From the NCBI RefSeq assembly GCF_003667525.1, contig NZ_RCUW01000010.1, positions 1 to 64,000 of the forward strand: a DNA stretch of 64,000 nucleotides, given 5' to 3'. The stretch is from Mycetocola_B reblochoni (GTDB taxonomy: Bacteria; Actinomycetota; Actinomycetes; Actinomycetales; Microbacteriaceae). The notes below the pieces were generated by a model. It worked only from the letters and a program-made list of their open reading frames with translations. It had not been told where the DNA came from and did not search any database. This document shows, in pieces, positions 6,760 to 14,359 of the stretch. Every line of letters begins with the position of its first letter. The stretch's first letter is position 1. The position numbers and the translations under genes were made by a program.

Positions 6760-8526
6760 TCACTCCCCTGCGGTCCGCCTGCGCCGCGTGAGGGTGAGCG
6801 CGAGCGCGCCACCGCCGAGCGCGAGAAGGGCGAGCACCGTGAGAGCGGTCGCCGCGTCCGAACCGGTCGCCGCGAGCGAGCCGTCGTCCGCCGCACCCGC
6901 CTCCGAGCCGGTGGCCTGCCCGCCGTCCGAGCCGGACGCCGCGTCGGAACCGGACGCCTCCGACGGGTCGGCGCCGCTGCCCTCTCCCCCGCTGCCGGGG
7001 GTCGCCGTCGACGTGGGCACGGACGTCGCCGACGGTGTCGGCTCCGGGCTCACGGTCGGCTCCGGCGTGGCGGTGGGCTCCGGCGTCTCGACCGGTCCCG
7101 CCGCACCGCGCGCGGCGATGGCCGCGTCGATGGTCCCGGCGAGCACGGGGAAACGGTCGGTGTAGCAGAAGCTGCTCTCGTTGCTCAGGCAGGCGTTCCC
7201 CGTCGCGGCGAGCTCCTCGTCGCCGTAGCGGTAGCCGAGGTTGCTGGTCACGGCGATGATGTAGTGCCGGAAGTCCTTGCCCTCGAGCGAGCGGACGATG
7301 CCCGCGTCGGAGCCGGCGTTGTAGGTGAGACCGTACTTGTTGTAGTAGGTCACCTCGGCGGTCTCATTGCAGGGGCGGACGTCGATCGAGGCGAACGGCG
7401 AGCCGGCCCACGCGATGGTCGAGGTGCCGTCGGCCTTGAGCGAGGACTCGGGGACCACGGCGGGGATGCCGACGGCGGGGTACTGGCTCTCGCCCGTGTA
7501 CGGCGTGGTCCAGCCGCAGAAGTTCCCGGTGTCGAGCATCCAGTGGTAGGCGCTGCCGCTCCAGATGTCCAGCAGCCAGTCCCTGCCCTCCTCGCTGAGC
7601 ACGTCGGAGGCGACGTCGACGCCGGCGTCCGTGGTCCAGAGCACTCCCCCGCTTCCGCCATCGAGGATGAGGTCGAGCCTGGCCGTGTCGAAGGAGGTCA
7701 TCGACACGCCGCCGTTGGACCAGCCCCCGCCCGTCGTCGCGCTGGTCCCCTGCAGCTGCAGGGTGGTCAGGCCAAGGCGCTGCAGTTCGTCGTTGAGGAA
7801 CTCGATGCCGGTCTGGCCCTCGTAGCGAACCTCGTGCAGCATCTTGATCATCGCCTGCGAGGAGGTGTTGTTGGACATGCGGATCATCTCCGAGGTCCAC
7901 TGCTGGATCGGCTTGGTCACGCCGTCGAAGGTGTAGTCGGCCTCGAGGTCGATCGCTCCGTGGTCGCTGAGGAAGACCAGGCCGAAGGCCGCCATCGACT
8001 TGAGCAGCGAGGCCGGGTACGTGGACATGTAGCGCAGCGGCGCGTCCTCCCGGCCGGGGATGATGTCCGTGCCCTCGCCGTAGACGCCTGAGCCGTCGAA
8101 GCGGTTCTGCTCCCAGCGCTGCCAGCGCACGGAGCTCGACGACAGCGAGTCGTCGATCGGCGCGACGACGCCGTCGGGGTAGTCGCGGCTGACCAGGACG
8201 TTCGCCCTGTCGCGGATCCGGCCCTGCTCGTCGAGCTCGATGACGGCCACGTCCACCTGGGGCACCTGCTCGGTGACGCGCCCGCGGTCGAAGTCGTAGA
8301 CGCCGGAGAAGTCGGCGTTGGCGACCGCGCCGAGCACGTCGCTCTCCAGGGCGGTGAGCTCATCCGCGGCCGGGGCTGCGGACACGGCGACGGGGACGGC
8401 AAGCGTGCCGCCGACGAGGACCGCCGTGACGGCGGCCAGGCCACGGCCGCGACGGCGGCGGGGCGGGACGGACAGGGAGGGGGCGGAGCGTCGGGATCGG
8501 GGGTCGTGGTGGGGGGACGAATGCAC
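6760..8526 (-). CDS. Cell-wall-anchored serine hydrolase (beta-lactamase/PBP fold) with LAxTG sorting signal
   Basis: The 588-residue product starts with a basic segment and a signal peptide (about residues 28-50). The catalytic domain (about 55-470) has SLLK inside YPASLLKSMAAF, the S-x-x-K nucleophile motif, and MSNNTSS as the S-x-N motif. A possible K-x-G is NKYGLT. A Pro/Thr/Ser-rich stalk follows, then LAATG, a hydrophobic helix and RRRR, the signature of a class E sortase substrate. It is therefore an exported, wall-linked serine hydrolase that may act on peptidoglycan or another surface substrate. Activity as a beta-lactamase is not implied. No sortase gene is present in this window. 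Confidence 0.8.
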   Translation of the reverse strand: MHSSPHHDPRSRRSAPSLSVPPRRRRGRGLAAVTAVLVGGTLAVPVAVSAAPAADELTALESDVLGAVANADFSGVYDFDRGRVTEQVPQVDVAVIELDEQGRIRDRANVLVSRDYPDGVVAPIDDSLSSSSVRWQRWEQNRFDGSGVYGEGTDIIPGREDAPLRYMSTYPASLLKSMAAFGLVFLSDHGAIDLEADYTFDGVTKPIQQWTSEMIRMSNNTSSQAMIKMLHEVRYEGQTGIEFLNDELQRLGLTTLQLQGTSATTGGGWSNGGVSMTSFDTARLDLILDGGSGGVLWTTDAGVDVASDVLSEEGRDWLLDIWSGSAYHWMLDTGNFCGWTTPYTGESQYPAVGIPAVVPESSLKADGTSTIAWAGSPFASIDVRPCNETAEVTYYNKYGLTYNAGSDAGIVRSLEGKDFRHYIIAVTSNLGYRYGDEELAATGNACLSNESSFCYTDRFPVLAGTIDAAIAARGAAGPVETPEPTATPEPTVSPEPTPSATSVPTSTATPGSGGEGSGADPSEASGSDAASGSDGGQATGSEAGAADDGSLAATGSDAATALTVLALLALGGGALALTLTRRRRTAGE

Positions 8527-8762
8527 GTCGGGCCTCTCGGGGGTCGGTGTTCACGACGCCGCGCCCCGGCGGTACCGGGGCGCGACTCCTGCTGTCCCCA
8601 CACCATAGGGACGCAATGTTTCACCGATCGGGCGCTACCGTGTCCAGGGCATTTCGCGCCCGGTCGGGCCCCGTTTTTCCGCGTGGATACTCTCGCCCTC
8701 GGTGAGCGCGTCCAGCAGCCGCGATGTCCGGGCGCTGACGTCCCGCCCCGACGGTCGCACGG

Positions 8763-8836
8763 TGCCCCCGGTGGGATTCGAACCCACACCTGTAACGATT
8801 TTAAGTCGCCTGTCTCTGCCGTTGGACTACGGGGGC
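8763..8836 (-). tRNA. tRNA with UAA anticodon (nominal tRNA-Leu) but class I body
   Basis: A full cloverleaf can be drawn: acceptor GCCCCCG/CGGGGGC, D loop with GG, anticodon stem GGCGA/TCGTT closing loop CTTAAAA, T arm GTGGG-TTCGAAT-CCCAC, discriminator A. The anticodon UAA reads the leucine codon UUA. Leucine tRNAs normally have a long variable arm of ten or more bases; this one has only six (ACAGGT). The CCA end is not encoded. It lies downstream of the NDH-2 gene on the same strand, separated by that gene's terminator. The amino acid identity is uncertain. Confidence 0.8.
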
Positions 8837-8848
8837 CGGAGACGAGAA

Positions 8849-8889
8849 AGGCGGTGGGGAGCGCGAGAAACTCGCTCTCCCCACCGCCT
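8849..8889 (-). terminator. Intrinsic terminator of the NDH-2 gene
   Basis: Arms 8849-8867 and 8871-8889 pair over 19 positions with one mismatch around an AAA loop. On the minus strand the stem is followed by TTTCTCGTC, a short U-rich tail. It lies 13 bases after the NDH-2 stop and 12 bases before the tRNA 5' end. Confidence 0.85.
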
Positions 8890-8902
8890 CAGCCGGAGTG
8901 GG

Positions 8903-10501
8903 TCAGGAACCCGACTCCTCGGTCGTCGGCGCGGCGGCCTTCGTGCCCTTGGCCGCGGTGGCCTTCGCCGCCGTGGTCTTCGCGGCCGTCGTCTTGGCGG
9001 CCGTGCTGCTCGCCGGCTTCTTCGCCGCCGCGGGCTTCTTGGCCGCGGTGGTCGCCTTGGCCGCGGTGGTCTTCGCCGCCGTGGTCTTGGCCGGAGCCTT
9101 CTTCGCGGGGGCCTTCTTCGCCGCGGGCTTCTCGTCGTTCACCGCAGCGGCGGGGGCAGCGGCAGGCGCCTCCTCCACCGGGGGCTTCGGACGCGAGGCG
9201 AAGCGCTCGAAGAACGCGCGGGGGTTCTGCGTCGCCTCGAGCGAGACGATGTCGCGGTCGAGCCACAGGTTGTTCCACCAGCCCCAGAACACGCGGAACT
9301 TGCGCTCCCAGCTGGGGATGGCCAGACCGTGGTAGCCGCGGTGCGCGACCCAGGCGGGGAAGCCCTTGATCGAGATCTTGCCCGACTGGAACACACCGGT
9401 GCCCAGGCCGAGGCCGGCGACCGCACCCATGTTCTTGTGCACGTAATTCGTCGGCTGCTCGCCGCGGAGGACGGCGACGATGTTCTTGGCGAGCTGCTTG
9501 CCCTGGCGCACGGCGTGCTGGGCGTTCGGCACGCAGGTGCCGTCGGGCAGGCCGCCGGTCAGGTCGGGGACCGCGGAGACGTCGCCGGCGGCCCAGGCGC
9601 CCTCGACGACCTCCTCGGCGGTGCCGACGCGCAGGTCGGCGCGGGTCTGGATGCGGCCGCGGGCCTCGACCGGAAGGTCGGTGGTGCGGACGACCTCGGG
9701 GTTGGCCATGACACCGGCCGTCCAGATGATGAGGTCCGACTCGAAGCTCTGACCGGTCGACAGCTTGATCACGCCGTCCGTCGCGTCCTGCAGCTGCGTG
9801 TTCAGGTGCACGTTCGCGCCGCGCTCGGCCAGGTTCTTCAGCACCCACTCGCTGGTCTCCTGCGACACCTCGGGCATGATGCGGCCCATCGCCTCGATCA
9901 GGTGGAAGTGCGTGTCCTCGAAGGAGATCTCCGGGTAGCGCTTCAGCAACGCGGAGGCGAAGGAGCGCAGCTCGGAGAACACCTCGATGCCGGCGAAACC
10001 GCCGCCGACGACGACGAAGGTGAGCAGGCGCTCGCGCTCGGGGCCGGCGGGCAGCTGCGCGGCACGGTCGAAGTTGCCGAGCACGCGGTCGCGGATGGCG
10101 ACGGCCTCCTCGATCGACTTCAGGCCGATCGCGGTGTCGGCGACACCCGGGATCGGGAAGGTGCGCGAGACGGAACCGGCGGTCACGACGATCTGGTCGT
10201 AGTGGTACTCGTAGGGCTCGCCGACGCTCGGCTCGATGATCGCGGTCTTCTCGGCGTGGTTGACCTTGACGACCTTGCCGCGGACGACGTTGCTCTTCTT
10301 CAGGTGCCGACGCTGCGAGACGACCGCGTGACGCGGCTCGATCGATCCGGCCGCGACCTCGGGGAGGAAGGGCAGGTACGCCATGTACGGCAGCGGGTCG
10401 ACGACGGTAACTTCGGCTTCGCCGGCGCGGAGGCGCTTCTCAAGCTTCCACGCGGTGTAAAAGCCGGCGTATCCACCGCCGACGATAAGAATCTTGGGCA
10501 C
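8903..10501 (-). CDS. ndh: Type II NADH dehydrogenase with Lys/Ala-rich C-terminal tail
   Basis: Residues 1-420 are a normal NDH-2. The N-terminal FAD site is ILIVGGGYAGF, the NAD(H) site is FVVVGGGFAGIEV (about residue 165), and WAAGDVSAVPD binds the flavin near residue 300. It oxidises NADH and reduces menaquinone at the cytosolic membrane face without pumping protons; RKFRVFWGWWNNLWLDRD is the membrane-binding region. Unusually, about 100 further residues follow. They consist of repeated AKK, PAK and TTAAK units and resemble histone H1 or actinobacterial HupB/Lsr2-type basic tails. The tail could bind nucleic acid or anionic lipid. The gene has its own terminator. Confidence 0.9.
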   Translation of the reverse strand: MPKILIVGGGYAGFYTAWKLEKRLRAGEAEVTVVDPLPYMAYLPFLPEVAAGSIEPRHAVVSQRRHLKKSNVVRGKVVKVNHAEKTAIIEPSVGEPYEYHYDQIVVTAGSVSRTFPIPGVADTAIGLKSIEEAVAIRDRVLGNFDRAAQLPAGPERERLLTFVVVGGGFAGIEVFSELRSFASALLKRYPEISFEDTHFHLIEAMGRIMPEVSQETSEWVLKNLAERGANVHLNTQLQDATDGVIKLSTGQSFESDLIIWTAGVMANPEVVRTTDLPVEARGRIQTRADLRVGTAEEVVEGAWAAGDVSAVPDLTGGLPDGTCVPNAQHAVRQGKQLAKNIVAVLRGEQPTNYVHKNMGAVAGLGLGTGVFQSGKISIKGFPAWVAHRGYHGLAIPSWERKFRVFWGWWNNLWLDRDIVSLEATQNPRAFFERFASRPKPPVEEAPAAAPAAAVNDEKPAAKKAPAKKAPAKTTAAKTTAAKATTAAKKPAAAKKPASSTAAKTTAAKTTAAKATAAKGTKAAAPTTEESGS

Positions 10502-10544
10502 GAAAAAGCCTCTCCTACGTGATCATCAGGGGTCGGGGAAAAGG

Positions 10545-11846
10545 TTACTCCTCCTCGGAGACCCTCCGGAAATGCCGGGTAGCACCGATTGCCCCTAGCA
10601 CGACAAGCGTAGCAGTTCCTCCGAGGGCCACCACCGGCACGATGCCGTAGATGACGGCGTCGGCGCCCGGCCCGGAGCCCGCGCCCGCCTCGGGCTCCGG
10701 CTCGAGCGGGGGGACCGTCTCCGGCACCGCGTCGGCGCCTGCTCCCTCGCCGTCGTCCTCACCCTGCGCCGGTCGGTAGGTGGCGACCCAGTCCTCCAGG
10801 CTGCCCATGGGGTTCTCGCCGACCGGCTCCACGCTCGCCGTCACCGCCCGGTCCGCGTCGACGATGCCGAAGCCGTACAGCGGGCTCTGCGTGCCCTCCT
10901 CCTGCTCGGGCCCCGGCCTGGCCGTCGCCGTGATCCGGTTGATGACGTTGGCGGCGTCGAGCTCCGGGTGGGCCGAGCGCACCAGAGCGGCGACGCCGGC
11001 CACGATGGGTGCGGCACCGCTCGTGCCCTCCCAGCGGGCGACCGAGCCGTCGGGCGACACCCCGAGCAGCTCCTCGCTCGGGGCCGCGACGCCGATCGTG
11101 ATGCCCTGACTGGAGGAGTCCCTGCTGGCCGTCCCCTCCCTGTCGACCCCGGCGACGCTGAGCACGCCGGGGATCGTCGCCGGCGCACCGACCACGTCGG
11201 TGCCCGCGCCGCGGTTGCCCGCGGCAGCGATCACGACGACGTCGTGGTCGGCGGCGTACTGGAACGCGTCGTCCCAGCTGGACGGCCAGCTCTTCGTGTT
11301 GGTCGTGAGCGACAGGTTGATCACGTCCGCGCCGTGGTCGACGGACCACCGCACGGCGTCGACGATCTGGTCGCCGAAGTCGACGGGGGACGCGCTGTCG
11401 GCGAAGCCGATCGACACGGAGAGCAACGTCGCCTCCGGCGCGACACCGATCACGCCGTCCTCACCGTCCTCGCCGGTGCCCCGAGCGGCCAGAAGAGAGG
11501 CCACCCAGCTGCCGTGGTCCGACCCGGGCCGTGGCCCGACGGGCGCCCGCCCATCGGGCTCGCCGACGCCCGAGGCATCATGGCCGCCGGCGACCGCGTC
11601 GCGGAACGCCGCCGGACCGTCCGCGACCCCGCTGTCGATGACCGCGACGGTCACCCCCTCGCCTCTGGTCTCCTTCCAGGCCTCGGCGATGCCGGTCGAC
11701 TCGAGCCAGTACTGCTCGTCGCGGACCTCGTCGGCCGACGCCGGCGTCACACAGAGCAGCCCGAGCACGACACCGGCGAGCACGCCGGAGCCGAGCGCAC
11801 GTCGCCCCCGTCCCCCGGACGCCCCCGTCCCCCGTGTCGGCGCCAT
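10545..11846 (-). CDS. Exported subtilisin-like S8 serine protease with C-terminal membrane anchor (mycosin-like)
   Basis: Starting at MAPTRG (ATG at 11846, 4 bases after the DUF501 stop) gives 433 residues; the longer frame would overlap DUF501. A signal peptide (about residues 15-40) precedes the S8 domain. The triad is visible: VAVIDSG (Asp), GSDHGSWVASLL (His) and GTSGAAPIVAGVAALV (Ser). A Pro/Glu/Ala-rich linker leads to one C-terminal membrane helix followed by a short basic, cytosolic tail. The architecture matches mycosins of type VII secretion, but no ESX gene is nearby, so the role is open. It ends an operon with FtsB and DUF501. Confidence 0.87.
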   Translation of the reverse strand: MAPTRGTGASGGRGRRALGSGVLAGVVLGLLCVTPASADEVRDEQYWLESTGIAEAWKETRGEGVTVAVIDSGVADGPAAFRDAVAGGHDASGVGEPDGRAPVGPRPGSDHGSWVASLLAARGTGEDGEDGVIGVAPEATLLSVSIGFADSASPVDFGDQIVDAVRWSVDHGADVINLSLTTNTKSWPSSWDDAFQYAADHDVVVIAAAGNRGAGTDVVGAPATIPGVLSVAGVDREGTASRDSSSQGITIGVAAPSEELLGVSPDGSVARWEGTSGAAPIVAGVAALVRSAHPELDAANVINRITATARPGPEQEEGTQSPLYGFGIVDADRAVTASVEPVGENPMGSLEDWVATYRPAQGEDDGEGAGADAVPETVPPLEPEPEAGAGSGPGADAVIYGIVPVVALGGTATLVVLGAIGATRHFRRVSEEE

Positions 11847-11850
11847 CGGC

Positions 11851-12369
11851 TCAGTCGGCCGCGAGCCAGTCCGGGCAGACACAGACCTCGGGCGACCAGC
11901 GCGCCTCGGCCAGCGCGCGGTCCCCAACCGGGTTGACCCCGGGCCCGGCCGCGAGGGCGTGGCCGATGAGGGCGTGCAGGCATTTCACCCGCGTGGGCAT
12001 GCCGCCCGCACTGACCCCCGCGATCTCCGCGACCTCGCCGTAGTGCGCGCGGTCAGCCAGGTACGACTCGTGCGCGCGGAGGTACGCCTGCGCCACCGAC
12101 GGGTCCTCCTCGAGCTCGGCGGCGTACACCGGCATGAGGTGCTCCGCCTCCAGGGTCGACGCCGCGGCGGTGGCGGCGGGATGGCACAGGTAGTAGAAGG
12201 TCGGGAACGGGGTGCCGTCGGCCAGCCGCGGCGCCGTTGAGACGACGGTGGGCGAGCCGCACACGCAGCGGGCGGCGATTCCGACGACGTTCCGCGCCGG
12301 TCGGCCCAGCTGGGCGGTGACGATCGCGATGTCGCGCTCGCTCGGCTCGTCGAAGGGCGGGGTGGTCAT
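11851..12369 (-). CDS. DUF501 family protein
   Basis: ATG at 12369 (MTTPPFDEPS) gives 172 residues, the usual DUF501 length; longer frames run into the ftsB gene. The family pattern is visible: ARCVCGSPTVVSTAPRL near the N-terminus, FPTFYYLCHP, then GMPTRVKCLHALIGHALA. Conserved Cys and His residues (C-V-C-G, L-C-H-P, K-C-L-H) could bind metal. The biochemical role of DUF501 is unknown. It is widely found next to ftsB and enolase in Actinobacteria, as here, which suggests a link to division or envelope work. Confidence 0.9.
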   Translation of the reverse strand: MTTPPFDEPSERDIAIVTAQLGRPARNVVGIAARCVCGSPTVVSTAPRLADGTPFPTFYYLCHPAATAAASTLEAEHLMPVYAAELEEDPSVAQAYLRAHESYLADRAHYGEVAEIAGVSAGGMPTRVKCLHALIGHALAAGPGVNPVGDRALAEARWSPEVCVCPDWLAAD

Positions 12370-12398
12370 GCTGTCACGGGTCTTCCTGTTCGTCCGGC

Positions 12399-12926
12399 TC
12401 ACTCGCCTGCGGGGGTGGGGGTGGCGCCGTCGGCCGGCGCGGGCTCGGTGGTGTCCGGATCGGGGACGGCACCGGGGACCTCGGACACGGTGCGTGCGCC
12501 ACCGCTGTTGACGATGGAGCCCAGCAGCGCGCTCGGCCACTGCACGCTCGCGGCCTCGACCTCGTCACTGATGTCGCCCGCCGTGCCGGTCAGAGCGCCC
12601 TGATCGATGTCGTTGATCACGATGAAGCTGACCTCGCCCGGCTTGACGAAGTAGAGCCGGTCCCTGGCCTGGGAGGTCACGAAGGTCTTGTCGTTCCAGC
12701 GCTCGCGCTCGGCCTTCAGCCGCTCGACCTCGTCACGGTCCTCCGTCACGGAACGGCTGAGCTCGGCGATCTGCTGGCGCTGGGCGACGAGCTGCGTGAC
12801 GTTCGGGGCGAGCGAGGCCACGGCCAGAACGACCAGCCCGAACACCAGTGCCGAGTAGCCGGAGAAGCGCAGGCTCCACAGCCATCCCTGGTCGGTCGCG
12901 CCCGTCTGGCGCCGTCGTGATGCCAC
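12399..12926 (-). CDS. ftsB: Septum formation initiator, FtsB/DivIC family
   Basis: The 175-residue protein has a short basic cytosolic tail, one membrane helix (about residues 20-42) and a periplasm-side coiled coil (about 45-80: VAQRQQIAELSRSVTEDR). These are followed by RWNDKTFVTSQARDRLYFVKPGE, the conserved FtsB/DivIC motif. FtsB bridges FtsQ and FtsL in the divisome. The C-terminal extension (about 110-175) is Asp/Pro/Ala-rich and less conserved. It lies 30 bases before DUF501 in the same transcription direction and downstream of eno, separated from it by a strong terminator. Confidence 0.9.
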   Translation of the reverse strand: MASRRRQTGATDQGWLWSLRFSGYSALVFGLVVLAVASLAPNVTQLVAQRQQIAELSRSVTEDRDEVERLKAERERWNDKTFVTSQARDRLYFVKPGEVSFIVINDIDQGALTGTAGDISDEVEAASVQWPSALLGSIVNSGGARTVSEVPGAVPDPDTTEPAPADGATPTPAGE

Positions 12927-12943
12927 AGCAGCTGTCCTTCGTC

Positions 12944-12983
12944 AAAAAGACTCCGGCGGCGGCCCGAGGACCACCGCCGGAGT
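12944..12983 (-). terminator. Intrinsic terminator after eno
   Basis: ACTCCGGCGG (12950-12959) pairs perfectly with CCGCCGGAGT (12974-12983); on the minus strand the stem is followed by CTTTTTGAC. This is one of the few terminators in the window with a true U-tract, and it separates eno from ftsB. Confidence 0.9.
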
Positions 12984-12997
12984 TCCGTTCATCCAGC

Positions 12998-14278
12998 TTA
13001 TGCGGTGAAACGGGGGAACGCGCTGCGACCGGCGTACACGGCGGCGTCTCCCAGCTCCTCCTCGATGCGCAGCAGCTGGTTGTACTTGGCGACGCGCTCG
13101 CTGCGGGCCGGGGCACCGGTCTTGATCTGGCCGGCGTTGGTCGCGACGGCCAGGTCGGCGATCGTGGTGTCCTCGGTCTCGCCGGAGCGGTGCGAGAGGA
13201 TCGCGGTGTAGCTGGAGCGCTGAGCGAGCGACACGGCGTCGAGCGTCTCCGTCAGCGTGCCGATCTGGTTGACCTTCACCAGGAGCGAGTTGGCCGCACC
13301 CTTGCGGATGCCGTCGGCCAGACGCGCCGGGTTGGTGACGAACAGGTCGTCGCCGACGAGCTGCACCTTGTCGCCGAGCGCCGGGGTCAGGTGGGCGTAG
13401 CCCTCCCAGTCGTCCTCCGCCAGCGGGTCCTCGATGGTGACCAGCGGGTAGTTCGCGACGAGGTCGGCGTAGTAGTCGCTGAGCTGAGCCGAGCTGAGCT
13501 TCTGGCCCTCGAAGAGGTACTGGCCGTTCTCGTAGAACTCGGTGGAGGCGACGTCGAGCCCGAGCGCGATGTCGGTGCCGGGGACGAAGCCGGCCTTGCC
13601 GATGGCCTCGACGATCAGGTCGAGCGCCGCGCGGTTGTGCTCCAGGTCGGGGGCGAAGCCGCCCTCGTCGCCGAGCCCGGTCGCCAGGCCCTTGGCCTTG
13701 AGCAGGCTCTTGAGGGCGTGGTAGGTCTCGACGCCCCACCGCAGCGCCTCGGAGAACGTCTCCGCGCCGACGGGGAGGATCATGAACTCCTGGATGTCGA
13801 CGCCGGTGTCCGCGTGCGCACCGCCGTTGATGATGTTCATCAGCGGAACGGGCAGGACGTGGGCGTTCGGTCCGCCGACGTAGCGGTACAGCGGCAGGTC
13901 GGCGGAGTCCGCGGCGGCCTTGGCCACGGCCAGGCTGACGCCGAGGATCGCGTTGGCGCCCAGACGGGACTTGTTCTCGGTCCCGTCGAGCTCGATGATC
14001 GTCTGGTCGACCAGGCGCTGGTCGGTGGCGTCGAGGCCCTCGACGGCGGGGGCGATCTCGCTGAACACGGCGTCGACGGCCTTGAGCACGCCCTTGCCCT
14101 GGTAGCGGTCGGCGTCGCCGTCGCGCAGCTCGTACGCCTCGAATGCGCCGGTGGATGCGCCGGAGGGGACGGCGGCGCGGCTGACCGTGCCGTCCTCGAG
14201 CAGGACCTCGACCTCAACGGTCGGGTTTCCGCGCGAGTCCAGGATTTCGCGAGCGCCTACGGCCTCAATTTCTGCCAC
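12998..14278 (-). CDS. eno: Enolase (phosphopyruvate hydratase)
   Basis: The product has 426 residues, the standard length. It converts 2-phosphoglycerate to phosphoenolpyruvate in glycolysis. Visible signatures are SGASTGAFEAYELRD at the N-terminus, the Mg ligands in LGLDVAST, TIEDPLAEDDW and LVGDDLFVTN, the catalytic lysine in LVKVNQIGT, and SHRSGETEDTTIADLAV. The GTG start at 14278 is preceded by GAGGAG seven bases upstream. hisS lies 81 bases upstream on the same strand. Confidence 0.98.
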   Translation of the reverse strand: MAEIEAVGAREILDSRGNPTVEVEVLLEDGTVSRAAVPSGASTGAFEAYELRDGDADRYQGKGVLKAVDAVFSEIAPAVEGLDATDQRLVDQTIIELDGTENKSRLGANAILGVSLAVAKAAADSADLPLYRYVGGPNAHVLPVPLMNIINGGAHADTGVDIQEFMILPVGAETFSEALRWGVETYHALKSLLKAKGLATGLGDEGGFAPDLEHNRAALDLIVEAIGKAGFVPGTDIALGLDVASTEFYENGQYLFEGQKLSSAQLSDYYADLVANYPLVTIEDPLAEDDWEGYAHLTPALGDKVQLVGDDLFVTNPARLADGIRKGAANSLLVKVNQIGTLTETLDAVSLAQRSSYTAILSHRSGETEDTTIADLAVATNAGQIKTGAPARSERVAKYNQLLRIEEELGDAAVYAGRSAFPRFTA

Positions 14279-14359
14279 GACTTGACTCCTCGTCTGAAGG
14301 GGATGGGCTTTGCTTGGGTCACCGTCAGTCTAGTCAGTGCCGCACCGAGGGGAACGACG

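Noticed and set aside
8640..8700. Possible terminator GCCCGGTCGGGC followed by GTTTTT upstream of the serine hydrolase
   Set aside because: The stem has only five pairs with a two-base loop, and no plus-strand gene ends there.
8934..9130. CRISPR-like short repeats
   Set aside because: The regular 12-15 base repeats lie in frame in the NDH-2 tail and encode AKK and TTAAK units; there are no unique spacers.
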